A DNA stretch of 37,216 bases from a virus, in IMG/VR virus record IMGVR_UViG_3300036715_004485, positions 1 through 37,216 of that record. One strand, written 5' to 3'. Below are positions 1-7,068 of this stretch, piece by piece (the stretch's first letter is position 1; every line of letters starts with the position of its first letter). The notes beneath the pieces were generated by a model. The model was not told the DNA's origin, searched no databases, and worked only from the letters and a program-made list of their open reading frames with translations. The position numbers and the translations under genes were made by a program.

Positions 1-369
1 TCATCCGACCCCCTGCGGTGGCCGGAACACAAGGATTTCTGCGGGTTTGCGGCCCGATGTAGACTGCGGCTGCGGCGTCAGGCGATTTGAGACTAAATGA
101 TCGTTTCTGATCCTAGACGCTCCAAATCGGCGCGAGATTTGAGACTGAAGTGATCGCCAAATGCCACCTTGCGGCCCACTCTCCCGGCCACTCGGCTCGA
201 CATTGCAGTTGATCGTCACCGTGATGTTCGTCCCCTTGATGTCACCGATCACCACCCCACTGTGACCGTTCCCCGGCTTTTCGTCCTGATCCTCGCACAT
301 TGGCTCTTCCGCCTCCTGTTCCAGAATCTTCCTAAGTCTTTCTTTCATCTTATTTTTTTGGTCTGGCAC
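1..369 (-). CDS. Small hypothetical protein at left edge of prophage
   Basis: A 122-residue frame read leftward, starting at GTG (369) or, equally plausibly, at the ATG at 348 (residue 8). The N-terminal third is charged and helix-like. Residues around 38-58 have a GVVIGDIKGTNITVTI-type pattern of alternating glycine and beta-branched residues. The C-terminal half runs through two near-identical DNA repeats (84-156) and looks low in coding character, so the true gene may be shorter or be interrupted by a phage or IS end. It lies beyond the repressor gene in the same direction, where Mu-like phages have their left end. Function is not recognised. Confidence 0.45.
   Translation of the reverse strand: MPDQKNKMKERLRKILEQEAEEPMCEDQDEKPGNGHSGVVIGDIKGTNITVTINCNVEPSGRESGPQGGIWRSLQSQISRRFGASRIRNDHLVSNRLTPQPQSTSGRKPAEILVFRPPQGVG
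84..156. repeat. Pair of direct repeats near the left edge
   Basis: The motif GATTTGAGACT followed by AAA or GAAG and then TGATCG occurs at 84-103 and again at 136-156, 52 bases apart, with one substitution and one single-base indel. A partial inverted copy (CTCCAAATC, 119-127) lies between them. Repeated terminal sites of about 20 bp are expected at the ends of transposable phages, where the MuA-type protein binds, and also at IS21-type ends. I found no matching copy near the right edge of the window, so assignment as a phage end is only an inference. Confidence 0.45.
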
Positions 370-403
370 GACACATATGGCCCCAAGTTGTCATTGTCAG
401 GAT

Positions 404-432
404 CTAGTAAGAACGTCCTAACTTTGACTCAA
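404..432 (-). promoter_or_regulatory. Possible promoter for the left-edge gene
   Basis: On the minus strand TTGAGT (432-427) and TACTAG (409-404) are separated by 17 bases, upstream of the gene ending at 1. The -10 match is poor (three of six). The surrounding 106-base AT-rich gap (370-475) also holds a 10-bp palindrome TTGTTAACAA at 434-443 that could be an operator. This is weak evidence and only a candidate. Confidence 0.25.
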
Positions 433-475
433 CTTGTTAACAACCAGTCAATATCACTGTGTGTGCTTTACACTT

Positions 476-955
476 TTAGGCGGCATACCTTTTTATGAAC
501 TGGATAATCTGCGCTGGCTTGAGCGGCGGCCGTCCTAGGCTTTGCTCTTCCATCTCAGCGACACACAGATTTGCACCCAGTTTCACGGCTTGCTCATCGG
601 TCAATCCAAGGCCCAATTCTGCGCCAACTTCCCTCACGGCCTGCACGCAATCAGTAAGCAATTCCAATGTCTTATCATGTGTGGCACGAGCTGGGTGTAT
701 CACCTGGGACGCTCCCAATTCTCGCGGCCCAATGCCAAGCAACAGCCATGTTGGGCTGATGGTCAGGGAAGTACAGACTTCCGCCAGGAAAGTGATACCG
801 GGCGCGTGGACCTCACGTTCATAGAGGCCGACCATATCCTTCGAGATGCGGAAAACCTTAGCAAACTCCGCTTGTGTTCTCTCACCACGTACCTGCTTCA
901 GTCTCTCGCCAAAGCCAGGAAGCGTTGTTTCCTTCGTTTCACTGGCCTTTGTCAT
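476..955 (-). CDS. Phage repressor, XRE-type helix-turn-helix
   Basis: This is the 159-residue immunity repressor candidate. Residues 14-62 form an XRE/Cro-C1-type domain with the HTH around TQAEFAKVFRISKDMVGLYER (27-47), followed by a linker and a helical C-terminal region (about 90-159) that probably mediates oligomerisation. There is no LexA-like Ser-Lys protease domain. It is transcribed away from the early operon, and its start codon lies directly beside dyad repeats (959-992 and 1046-1071), the classic repressor/Ner arrangement of Mu-like phages. It differs from the true Mu c protein, whose DNA-binding domain is MuA-like, so the call rests on fold and position. Confidence 0.85.
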   Translation of the reverse strand: MTKASETKETTLPGFGERLKQVRGERTQAEFAKVFRISKDMVGLYEREVHAPGITFLAEVCTSLTISPTWLLLGIGPRELGASQVIHPARATHDKTLELLTDCVQAVREVGAELGLGLTDEQAVKLGANLCVAEMEEQSLGRPPLKPAQIIQFIKRYAA

Positions 956-958
956 GAC

Positions 959-992
959 TGAAACGTAACTCCCGCCACAAAATTACGTTTCA
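959..992. promoter_or_regulatory. Operator candidate O1: inverted repeat at repressor start
   Basis: A perfect 10-bp inverted repeat, TGAAACGTAA (959-968) and TTACGTTTCA (983-992), is separated by 14 bases and begins four bases upstream of the repressor start codon. Its core CGTTTCA is shared with the larger palindrome at 1046-1071, which suggests both are bound by the same protein (repressor or Ner). Occupation here would block repressor translation start or transcription, fitting autoregulation. Confidence 0.7.
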
Positions 993-1017
993 GTAAATTT
1001 CTAACTTGTTGTTTAAT

Positions 1018-1037
1018 ATCAATTTTATTGAATTGAT
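1018..1037. promoter_or_regulatory. AT-rich inverted repeat in the early control region
   Basis: ATCAATT (1018-1024) and AATTGAT (1031-1037) form a perfect 7-bp dyad with a 6-base spacer in the most AT-rich part of the control region. It may hold a promoter or an IHF/HU-type bending site. No convincing -35/-10 pair could be assigned on either strand. TGATCCACA at 1034-1042 overlaps its right arm and matches eight of nine positions of a DnaA box. Confidence 0.4.
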
Positions 1038-1045
1038 CCACATAC

Positions 1046-1071
1046 AGCGTTTCAGCGATCGCTGAAACGCT
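1046..1071. promoter_or_regulatory. Operator candidate O2: 26-bp perfect palindrome
   Basis: The half-site AGCGTTTCAGCGA (1046-1058) is followed immediately by its exact reverse complement (1059-1071), giving an uninterrupted 26-bp palindrome with GCGATCGC at the centre. It contains two CGTTTCA cores in opposite orientation, the same core as in the dyad at 959-992. Sited between the divergent repressor and Ner genes, it is the best candidate for the main repressor/Ner operator. In Mu the operators also serve as transpositional enhancer; whether that holds here is inference. Confidence 0.7.
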
Positions 1072-1187
1072 ATTTATTGTGTTTTTTTGTCTGGACAAAC
1101 TAAGTTTCCTGCGTATTCTTATCTCAGAAAGCAACTTATTCACCTTTTCAAAACCGGCCTGGCGAGGCTGGTTTAAACGGAGATTAA

Positions 1188-1490
1188 ATGCGGGCCGCTC
1201 CTCGTATCTGGCACCCCGAAGATATCAAGGCCGCAGTGCGCAAGCAGGGCATCTCATTAGCCCAACTTGCGATCAAGGCCGGCCTTCCTCGTCATTCATG
1301 CCAGCACGCACTTCACGAGCCGAATTCGGCCGGTGAAATCGTGATTGCCGAGTTCCTTGGGAAACCTGTTTCCGAGATCTGGCCACAGCGCTTCAATTCA
1401 GATGGGACTCGACGACATCAAACCCGCCGTGCCTGGAAATGTACGCGGCCCGCAGATGGTCGTCATCGTGAAAATCAGAAGGCGGCGTGA
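1188..1490 (+). CDS. ner: Ner-like DNA-binding regulator
   Basis: A 100-residue protein of the Ner/Nlp family (winged HTH of Mu Ner, E. coli Nlp). Visible family signatures are the N-terminal WHPEDIKAAV (8-17), the HTH ISLAQLAIKAGLPRHSCQHAL (22-42), and the GEIVIAEFLG and SEIWPQRF motifs (49-69). The C-terminal 30 residues after RFNSDGTRR are basic and not conserved in the family. As first gene of the rightward operon next to the repressor it probably down-regulates early and repressor transcription. GGAG about five bases upstream supports the ATG at 1188. A GTTTAAAC octamer (1171-1178) abuts the ribosome site. Confidence 0.9.
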   Translation: MRAAPRIWHPEDIKAAVRKQGISLAQLAIKAGLPRHSCQHALHEPNSAGEIVIAEFLGKPVSEIWPQRFNSDGTRRHQTRRAWKCTRPADGRHRENQKAA

Positions 1491-1708
1491 ACATGGTCGC
1501 CATTTCCGCCGATCTCCCCGGCCGATCACCCTCGTCGGTCATTTTGCGGGAGCAGCCTGCCGGATCGCACCCCCATGCCATCCGGCAGGCATCTAAGCAG
1601 GCCGCCGTCGAAGAAGCGATCGCCAGTGTCTTTTACGGATCGGTCCGTGACCTCGCCCGCGCGGCGATCACCGCACTTGAGCAATGGGAAGCTGATCATG
1701 TCGCGTAA
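1487..1708 (+). CDS. Small hypothetical early protein
   Basis: A 73-residue frame starting at GTG (1487), overlapping the Ner stop as GTGA; an in-frame ATG follows two codons later (1493). Its end overlaps the next gene start by a few bases. The C-terminal half (about 35-70) is an amphipathic helix rich in Ala and Glu. No domain is recognised. Tight coupling with both neighbours supports it as a real early gene, but the N-terminal part has weak coding character. Confidence 0.55.
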   Translation: MNMVAISADLPGRSPSSVILREQPAGSHPHAIRQASKQAAVEEAIASVFYGSVRDLARAAITALEQWEADHVA

Positions 1709-2210
1709 TCCAGACACTCGCCAATTGACCCTCGACGCGATGTTTTTGGCCCCAGCCCCGGAGCCGTCAAAGGCGGCAGGCGGTCTGGATGTTGCGCGCG
1801 AAATTCGCGAACATATCGAGACGGCACTTGATCACGCCAAGCGCAGCAGTGGCGGCCATCTCGACCGCTACGCCATCGCCGCCGAAATGAGCCGGTCTTC
1901 TGGCCGCGAGATCACCAAGAACATGCTGGATCGCTGGACCGCACAATCGGCCGACGCCTGGCGTTTTCCTTTGGAGGCCTTACCGTCCTTCATTCAAGCA
2001 ACCGGCGACTTCGGTCTCTTCGATTTTGTCGCTGAAAGGCTGGGGTGCCGCGTGTTACGCGGAGAAAACGCCTGGATTGCTGAAGTCGGCGCTCTCATTG
2101 CCGCCCGGCAGGAGATCAATCAGCGGTTAGCTAAATACAAGGACGTGCTGCCGAACGGCATGGCCGACGAACTGATGGCACGGGCGCAAAAGCGCAGCGG
2201 TGGCCTCTAA
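1698..2210 (+). CDS. Hypothetical early protein upstream of transposase
   Basis: A 170-residue protein. The ATG at 1698 is preferred over the upstream in-frame extension to 1575 because GGGAAG lies six to seven bases upstream and the extension overlaps the preceding gene entirely. It is mostly helical, with a segment resembling a DNA-binding helix pair around residues 50-85 (YAIAAEMSRSSGREITKNMLDRW) and a basic C-terminus. Its stop codon shares bases with the transposase start (TAATG), so the two are translationally coupled. Similar proteins of unknown role commonly sit just before the A gene in alphaproteobacterial Mu-like phages; no catalytic motif is visible. Confidence 0.75.
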   Translation: MSRNPDTRQLTLDAMFLAPAPEPSKAAGGLDVAREIREHIETALDHAKRSSGGHLDRYAIAAEMSRSSGREITKNMLDRWTAQSADAWRFPLEALPSFIQATGDFGLFDFVAERLGCRVLRGENAWIAEVGALIAARQEINQRLAKYKDVLPNGMADELMARAQKRSGGL

Positions 2211-4354
2211 TGAAATCGCTGATCAGCGCACAGGAGCTAGCGGCCTGCGGACTGGCCGGCCTTGATCCGAGGCGGCCTGGCCAGCAGACGACGACACCGC
2301 AAGGTATCAACAAGATTGCCGCCCGCAATGGCTGGCAACGGGTGCGCGGCCAGGGAAGTGCCAAGGCCTGGTTCTATGACGTCACCAGTCTCGTCAAGAC
2401 CCTTCCACCCACCGCGCGCGATGCGCTGATTGACACACTAACCAAAGCCACCGCCGAAACCGCGCCTGTTACACACTCTACGTCCTTGGTTCCCGCCAAT
2501 GATGCGGTTCAGGTCAAGATCGTGCCAGGCCATCTTGCAGATTGGCAACGTCGTTGTGCTGACGCTCGTGCAGCAATCTTGATTGAACTCAATCAGCTGG
2601 CCACCATCTGCGGTGTCAGCAAGGCGATCAAGCGCCTGGTGGATCTAGCTGCCGCTGGTCACCTGAGGCCGGAACTGCAAGCCATCGTGCCGCAGGCCAA
2701 CGCTAAAGCCGGTGCCAGTGGCGGCCGACATCTCTCACGGCCTACCTTGTATCGCTGGCGCACCGATTATGCGGCCGATGGGTGGAATGGCCTGGTGCCG
2801 CTCGATGCCACCCGACCAAAGGCGGTGCCGGCATGGGCAGGCGACTTGCTGAAACTCTACCGCGTGCCGACCAAGCGGTCATTGGCCGCTGTTCTCGACG
2901 AACTGCACCGCCAATTGCCGGCGGAAGTTGCTCCGCCCTCCTATGACCAGGTGCGTCGATTCCTGACCTCGATGTCAGTCGTCGATCGCGAGCGCGGCCG
3001 GCATGGACCGAATGGTTTGCTGAAATACAAGTCGTTTAAACGCCGCTCAACCGAAGGCCTGGAACCGCTTCATGTGGTGACCGCCGACGGTCACACCTTC
3101 AAGGCCGATGTCGCCCATCCGATCCATGGCCGGCCCTTCCGGCCGGAACTTTGCTCGATCATGGATATTGCGACCCGCTACATCATCGGCTGGTCAGCCG
3201 GTCTCGCGGAAAGTTCCACTGTCTTCTCCGACGCCGTCAGGCACGGCTTGGAAACCTTGGGCATGTTCGCCCTGATCTACATGGATAACGGCAGCGGCCT
3301 CAATTCAGCCGTCATGACAGACGGCGATCTTGGCATGCTGGCGCGGGCCGGCGCCAGCATCACCAATTCTCTGCCGGGCCGCGCACAGGCGCGCGGCAAG
3401 ATCGAACGGCTGCAGCACCTTTTCAAATCATCGGCCCGCGAGCTGGTCACCTATAACGGCCGGGACATGGACAACGAGGCCCGGCGTCGCGTCACCAAGC
3501 GGGTGTCAGCCGATATTCGCCAAGTCGGCGGGTCGCAACTGCTGATGGGATGGCAGGACTTCCTTGCCTGGATGCAAGCCAAGGTCGACGCCTATAACAA
3601 CCGCCCGCATCGGTCTTTGAAGAAAATCCGCGACGGCATCACTGGGGCTGTGCGCCACATGTCTCCGGCCGAATGCCTGGCAGAGTTTCGTGGAAATGGC
3701 TGGGAACCGCATCTGTTGCCGGCTTCGACGATCGATGATCTGGCGCGACCCTACGAGATCCGCGTCACCAAGCGCGGCGAAGTCAAGCTGCCTTGGGGCC
3801 GCTATTTCGATCAAGCGCTTGTACCTTTTGGTGGCGAGCGCGTGCGCGTCGGCTATGACATCCACAATGGCGACCTGGCTTGGGTACGCACGCTGGAAGC
3901 CGGCCGCCTGATCTGCAAGGCCCGCCGCGACGCGAATGTCATCGCGGAACAACCGGCGTCCAAGATCGAGCATGCCTTGCAGCGCCGCGCGCAATCGCGT
4001 GTCGCCCTGCTGGACCAGCACCGCGACGAAGCCTTGGCCGAACTCGGTCAAAGCCCGATCGAGTTGCAGGCCGATCGGCCGATGACGCCGGAACTGGCCG
4101 CCACCATGGCAGTCCTGGAAGCCCAATTTGAAGCCAGCATCGGCAATGCCGGCGCGCCGGTCGCATCACAGCATCATGACGAATCAGAGGATATGAAGCG
4201 CTTCCGCCAAGCCATCGGCATCCATCGCGCCCTCAATGCCGGCGCGCCGGTCTCGGATGCGGATAGCACCTGGTTCAATGGCTACCGCCAGAGCAGTGAA
4301 TTTCGAGGGCTGTTCGCTCTCTACGAAACCTACGGAGACGAAATGTTCTCCTAA
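2210..4354 (+). CDS. A: Mu-type transposase MuA
   Basis: The 714-residue DDE transposase that joins phage ends to target DNA for integration and replicative transposition. Residues 1-65 form the MuA-type winged-helix DNA-binding domain (ends with GSAKAWFYDVTSL). A second helical DNA-binding region spans roughly 110-260. The RNase H-like core carries the catalytic triad D293 (VTADGH), D359 (IYMDNGSG) and E399 (ARGKIERLQ), with DD spacing like MuA. The beta-barrel Mu transposase C-terminal domain follows (about 520-590), then a helical tail with basic coiled segments expected to contact MuB. Starts at TAATG overlapping the previous gene. Residues near 645-680 contain a repeated NAGAPV segment encoded by an exact 19-base repeat. 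Confidence 0.97.
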   Translation: MKSLISAQELAACGLAGLDPRRPGQQTTTPQGINKIAARNGWQRVRGQGSAKAWFYDVTSLVKTLPPTARDALIDTLTKATAETAPVTHSTSLVPANDAVQVKIVPGHLADWQRRCADARAAILIELNQLATICGVSKAIKRLVDLAAAGHLRPELQAIVPQANAKAGASGGRHLSRPTLYRWRTDYAADGWNGLVPLDATRPKAVPAWAGDLLKLYRVPTKRSLAAVLDELHRQLPAEVAPPSYDQVRRFLTSMSVVDRERGRHGPNGLLKYKSFKRRSTEGLEPLHVVTADGHTFKADVAHPIHGRPFRPELCSIMDIATRYIIGWSAGLAESSTVFSDAVRHGLETLGMFALIYMDNGSGLNSAVMTDGDLGMLARAGASITNSLPGRAQARGKIERLQHLFKSSARELVTYNGRDMDNEARRRVTKRVSADIRQVGGSQLLMGWQDFLAWMQAKVDAYNNRPHRSLKKIRDGITGAVRHMSPAECLAEFRGNGWEPHLLPASTIDDLARPYEIRVTKRGEVKLPWGRYFDQALVPFGGERVRVGYDIHNGDLAWVRTLEAGRLICKARRDANVIAEQPASKIEHALQRRAQSRVALLDQHRDEALAELGQSPIELQADRPMTPELAATMAVLEAQFEASIGNAGAPVASQHHDESEDMKRFRQAIGIHRALNAGAPVSDADSTWFNGYRQSSEFRGLFALYETYGDEMFS
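4144..4252. repeat. 19-bp exact direct repeat inside the transposase gene
   Basis: CAATGCCGGCGCGCCGGTC occurs at 4144-4162 and 4234-4252, exactly 90 bases (30 codons) apart and in frame, encoding NAGAPV twice. Each copy contains the 12-bp palindrome CCGGCGCGCCGG. It may reflect a local linker duplication in the MuA C-terminal region or a bound site; no direct evidence separates these. Confidence 0.6.
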
Positions 4355-4359
4355 AGGCT

Positions 4360-4387
4360 GCGGCCCCGTTCTGGAAAACGGAGCCGC
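4360..4387 (+). other. Hairpin between transposase and MuB genes
   Basis: GCGGC-C-CCGTT (4360-4370) pairs with AACGG-A-GCCGC (4377-4387), giving an 11-bp stem with one C-A mismatch and a 6-base loop. No T-run follows (TAAATTT), so it is not a standard intrinsic terminator. It occupies the only sizeable gap (68 bases) between A and B and may attenuate transcription or protect mRNA to set the A:B ratio. Confidence 0.5.
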
Positions 4388-4422
4388 TAAATTTGAATAC
4401 CACAAACCTGGAGTAACTAGAG

Positions 4423-5151
4423 ATGACACAAGCACCACAAACCGTCAACACAATCGCGCCCCTGCGCAATGTCGCCCTGCTATCGACCCAGGTCGATGTC
4501 CTGCTGAACCGCATGGACGGGGAACCAGGCCTTGGTTGCTTCTATGGCCCTGCTGGCTATGGCAAGAGCTTTGCCAAGATCTATGCCGCCAACAAATTCC
4601 GCGCCTACCACGTCCAGGTTGATGATACCTGGACCCGTAAGGTGTTGTGTCAGGAAGTCTTGCTGACGATGTCGATCGCACCGGCCGGCACCATCCCCGA
4701 GATGGTCAAACAGATTGCCGAGCAACTGACCCTGTCGCGCCGACCCTTGATCATCGACGAGGCGGATTTTCTGGTGAAAAAGTCGATGATCGAATGCCTG
4801 CGCGCTATCTACGAGCGCAGCTTGACGCCGATCGTGCTGATCGGCGAGGCCGATTTGCCGAAAGCCCTGGAGCGCTGGGAACGGGTCTACAGCCGGGTGC
4901 TGACCTGGACCCAAGCTGAGCCGGCGACACTCGGTGACGCTCGGCAATTGGCCAAGGTCTATTGCCGCGAACTCGATATCGCCGACGATCTGTTGAAGGC
5001 GCTGTTTGATAAGGCCCATGGGTCCGCACGCCGCGTCGTCAGTGGATTGAGCGTCATCCGCAACCAGGCCCAGGGCTTGAACACCAAGCAGATCAGCGCC
5101 GCGGACTTCAAAGGTGAATTCTTCCCATTCGATCGGAAAGGTGGACGGTAA
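4423..5151 (+). CDS. B: MuB-type AAA+ ATPase, target-DNA activator
   Basis: A 242-residue ATP-dependent DNA-binding protein that selects targets and stimulates MuA. Walker A is GPAGYGKS (42-49) and Walker B is LIIDEAD (109-115); sensor-like residues follow in IVLIGEADLP (about 134-143). The C-terminal third (about 185-242) is the helical domain with HGSARRVVSGLSVI. It is shorter than Mu MuB because it lacks the N-terminal HTH appendage. GGAG lies upstream of the ATG. Its TAA overlaps the start of the next gene (TAATG). Confidence 0.95.
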   Translation: MTQAPQTVNTIAPLRNVALLSTQVDVLLNRMDGEPGLGCFYGPAGYGKSFAKIYAANKFRAYHVQVDDTWTRKVLCQEVLLTMSIAPAGTIPEMVKQIAEQLTLSRRPLIIDEADFLVKKSMIECLRAIYERSLTPIVLIGEADLPKALERWERVYSRVLTWTQAEPATLGDARQLAKVYCRELDIADDLLKALFDKAHGSARRVVSGLSVIRNQAQGLNTKQISAADFKGEFFPFDRKGGR

Positions 5152-5774
5152 TGGCTGGTCGCAAACCCGTGCATCTGACACAGACCGGCAAAATCACTGG
5201 TCGGCAAGCGGTCTGGCAACAGATCCGCAAGATGAAAACCTTCACCATGTCCCAGCTAGCCGATGCGATCAGCGCCGATCGCGACGCCGTGCGCACCTAT
5301 GTCCATAGCCTGCTGAAAGCCGGCATCATTGCGCATCACGGTAAAGTGCCGGCACCGACCGGCGTCTACGGTGTCAATCCGACCGTCAAGATCCTGTCCC
5401 AGATCTATCGCCTGGTGCGCGACGCTGGCCTGGAAGCCCCCCGCCTGCAGCGGGATGGCACGCCTTGCCGGCAGGGCCTGGCGCGCGAGCAAATGTGGCG
5501 CACCATGCAGCTGATCGTCAGCTTCTCGCCCCGTGATCTCGCCGGCACCGCCAGCACCGACCAAATGCCGGTCTCTGAGGTCGACGCCAAGTTTTATCTC
5601 AAGGCACTAAAGGCCGCCGGCTATCTGCAAGTTGTCAAGGAAGCCACCAAGAAGACACAGGCCTGTTACCGCCTGATTAAGCGAACGGGGCCACTGCCGC
5701 CGATGGTGCAGCGGACCAAGGTGGTGTTCGACCAGAACCTGGGGGAAATCGTTCATCATGAGGTGGACGCATGA
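5151..5774 (+). CDS. Winged-helix early protein of unknown role
   Basis: A 207-residue protein with a predicted HTH near residues 28-60 (KTFTMSQLADAISADRDAVRTYVHSLLKAGIIA), typical of a winged-helix fold that ends in a short hairpin with GVYGVNP. A second similar module may lie near 115-175 (MQLIVSFSPRDLAGTA, then VDAKFYLKALKAAGYL, then a strand pair ending CYRLIKRTGPLPP). Two tandem winged helices suggest a DNA-binding role in early regulation or replication. The family is frequent after B in alphaproteobacterial transposable phages. Coupled at both ends by overlaps. Confidence 0.8.
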   Translation: MAGRKPVHLTQTGKITGRQAVWQQIRKMKTFTMSQLADAISADRDAVRTYVHSLLKAGIIAHHGKVPAPTGVYGVNPTVKILSQIYRLVRDAGLEAPRLQRDGTPCRQGLAREQMWRTMQLIVSFSPRDLAGTASTDQMPVSEVDAKFYLKALKAAGYLQVVKEATKKTQACYRLIKRTGPLPPMVQRTKVVFDQNLGEIVHHEVDA

Positions 5775-6139
5775 ATGCCGCCGTCAAAACCACCTGTGTC
5801 ACCAAGGCGCACAAGGCCTGGGGCGCGGAACTGCCCGATTGGGTGGAAACACTGGCGCAAGCTTGTGACCAATCCAGCCAGGCGCAGATCGCCAACAAGA
5901 TCGGGAAGTCAAAGGCGACCGTCAGCCTTGTGCTGACCCGCCAATATAACGCCGGTTTAAACGCCATTGAACAGGCGGTTCGCGGCATCCTCATGGAAGC
6001 CACCGTTGCTTGCCCCGTCGTCGGCGATATCGCCCTCGACCAATGCCACCGCAACCAGCGCAACACCACCGGCCACGGTCTCGAACGCAAGTTATTTGAG
6101 CCACATTGCCGAACCTGCCGCCACCGGAGGGGTAATTGA
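5771..6139 (+). CDS. HTH transcriptional regulator of Mu-like phages
   Basis: A 122-residue protein with an HTH at about 36-56 (SSQAQIANKIGKSKATVSLVL), then NAIEQAVRGILMEATVACPVVGDIALDQCHRNQ. The C-x-V-x-G-x-I ... C-x3-Q block and the terminal CRTC pair (114, 117) suggest a small zinc-stabilised tail. This arrangement is common among early regulators following MuB in transposable phages. The ATG overlaps the preceding stop (ATGA). The target promoter is unknown. A GTTTAAAC octamer occurs within the gene at 5955-5962. Confidence 0.75.
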   Translation: MNAAVKTTCVTKAHKAWGAELPDWVETLAQACDQSSQAQIANKIGKSKATVSLVLTRQYNAGLNAIEQAVRGILMEATVACPVVGDIALDQCHRNQRNTTGHGLERKLFEPHCRTCRHRRGN

Positions 6140-6140
6140 G

Positions 6141-6413
6141 ATGCTGCCATCGAGTGAGCTTGAGAATTTCATGGCCTCGCTGATCGACGCAAAGGACCGT
6201 GGCATGTCCTGGGACGATGTCCGGGGGCTTGTCCGCGAATTGGCTTCGATCCGCCAGCAGGTCATTCAATACGAGCTTTGTGTGGTGCCGCATGAAGTGC
6301 GCGCCAGGGAAGAACTGTTCGCACGCGGCGCCGTCACCCGCGACGGCAATATCATTCGCATCAACCCCTTGCCGAAGCCGCGCTTTGAACCGCCGAAAGG
6401 AGGTGCCGCATGA
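6141..6413 (+). CDS. Small hypothetical early protein
   Basis: A 90-residue protein. The ATG at 6141 is chosen because a strong ribosome site, GGAGGGG, lies at 6126-6132; the longer frame from 5967 lies within the previous gene. The first 60 residues are helical and acidic, followed by a conserved-looking RAREELFARGAVTRDGNIIRINPLP segment. No known domain. Ends with a coupled ATGATG junction to the next gene. Confidence 0.7.
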   Translation: MLPSSELENFMASLIDAKDRGMSWDDVRGLVRELASIRQQVIQYELCVVPHEVRAREELFARGAVTRDGNIIRINPLPKPRFEPPKGGAA

Positions 6414-6739
6414 TGGCCGCGCGGGCGGAAACCAGCCACGTCGTCGACGTCACTGTTGACGGTCAGTGCTTCACCGCATCGATCGCACAGAAAAGCGACC
6501 TTTGTGAACGCTACATCTTGCGCGTGATGATCGATGTCAATCGCTGGACATACATGGTCGCGGAACGCGGCCGGCCGGGAACTGATGCCGCCGTCATCGT
6601 TCCCCCGGTTGATGTCGACGACGCCAGGTGTAAGGCGGTGTCGATCCTGACCGATCGCCGCAGCCTGTCCCAAACAGAACTTCGCGACTGCCTCAATTAT
6701 CTCGCCACGGCAGTCATCGCCCTGCATGGAGAAAAGTAA
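6410..6739 (+). CDS. Hypothetical early protein, first of two diverged paralogues
   Basis: A 109-residue protein starting at ATG 6410 (or 6413) after the ribosome site AAAGGAGG. It opens with beta strands (VVDVTVDGQCFTASI), has a central VIVPPVDVDDARCKAV stretch and ends with a helix LNYLATAVIALHG. The same strand-linker-helix order and several matching residues occur in the following gene (VDVVIDGATKQAKV, PIVVAPANIGIART, MLAAAVVALTG), suggesting an old tandem duplication. Function unknown. Confidence 0.7.
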   Translation: MMAARAETSHVVDVTVDGQCFTASIAQKSDLCERYILRVMIDVNRWTYMVAERGRPGTDAAVIVPPVDVDDARCKAVSILTDRRSLSQTELRDCLNYLATAVIALHGEK

Positions 6740-7068
6740 TGAGCAATATCCCGTTTCGGGTCGGCCAGCCGGTCGATGTCGTGATTGATGGCGCCACCAA
6801 GCAAGCCAAGGTCGAAACCTACCGCATCATCGGTGACCGCCAGATCATGACCGTCCGCGACCATGACGGCCAAGCGATTACCTTGGTGGTCAAGCTGCCG
6901 ATCGTCGAAGGTGGCACCGCGCCCATTGTCGTCGCCCCGGCTAATATCGGCATAGCCCGCACGGTGGCCCTGACGATGCTCTCCGGCCACAGCACGCGGC
7001 TTCCCGTGGCGGCGGAGGCCAACATGCTGGCGGCGGCGGTCGTGGCCTTGACCGGCGGTGCCGCATGA
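6739..7068 (+). CDS. Hypothetical early protein, second of two diverged paralogues
   Basis: A 109-residue protein coupled to its upstream neighbour by TAATG and to the DnaA-like gene downstream by ATGA. Beta-rich N-terminal half (VGQPVDVVIDG, VETYRII, QIMTVRD, ITLVVKLP) and a C-terminal alanine-rich helix. Length is identical to the preceding protein and the pattern is similar, hence the paralogue call. No known domain or catalytic motif is seen. Confidence 0.7.
   Translation: MSNIPFRVGQPVDVVIDGATKQAKVETYRIIGDRQIMTVRDHDGQAITLVVKLPIVEGGTAPIVVAPANIGIARTVALTMLSGHSTRLPVAAEANMLAAAVVALTGGAA

Noticed and set aside
952-1143. Minus-strand 63-codon frame covering the immunity control region
   Set aside because: It consists of the operator dyads and AT-rich control DNA and overlaps the repressor start; no ribosome site is seen, so a regulatory reading is more likely.
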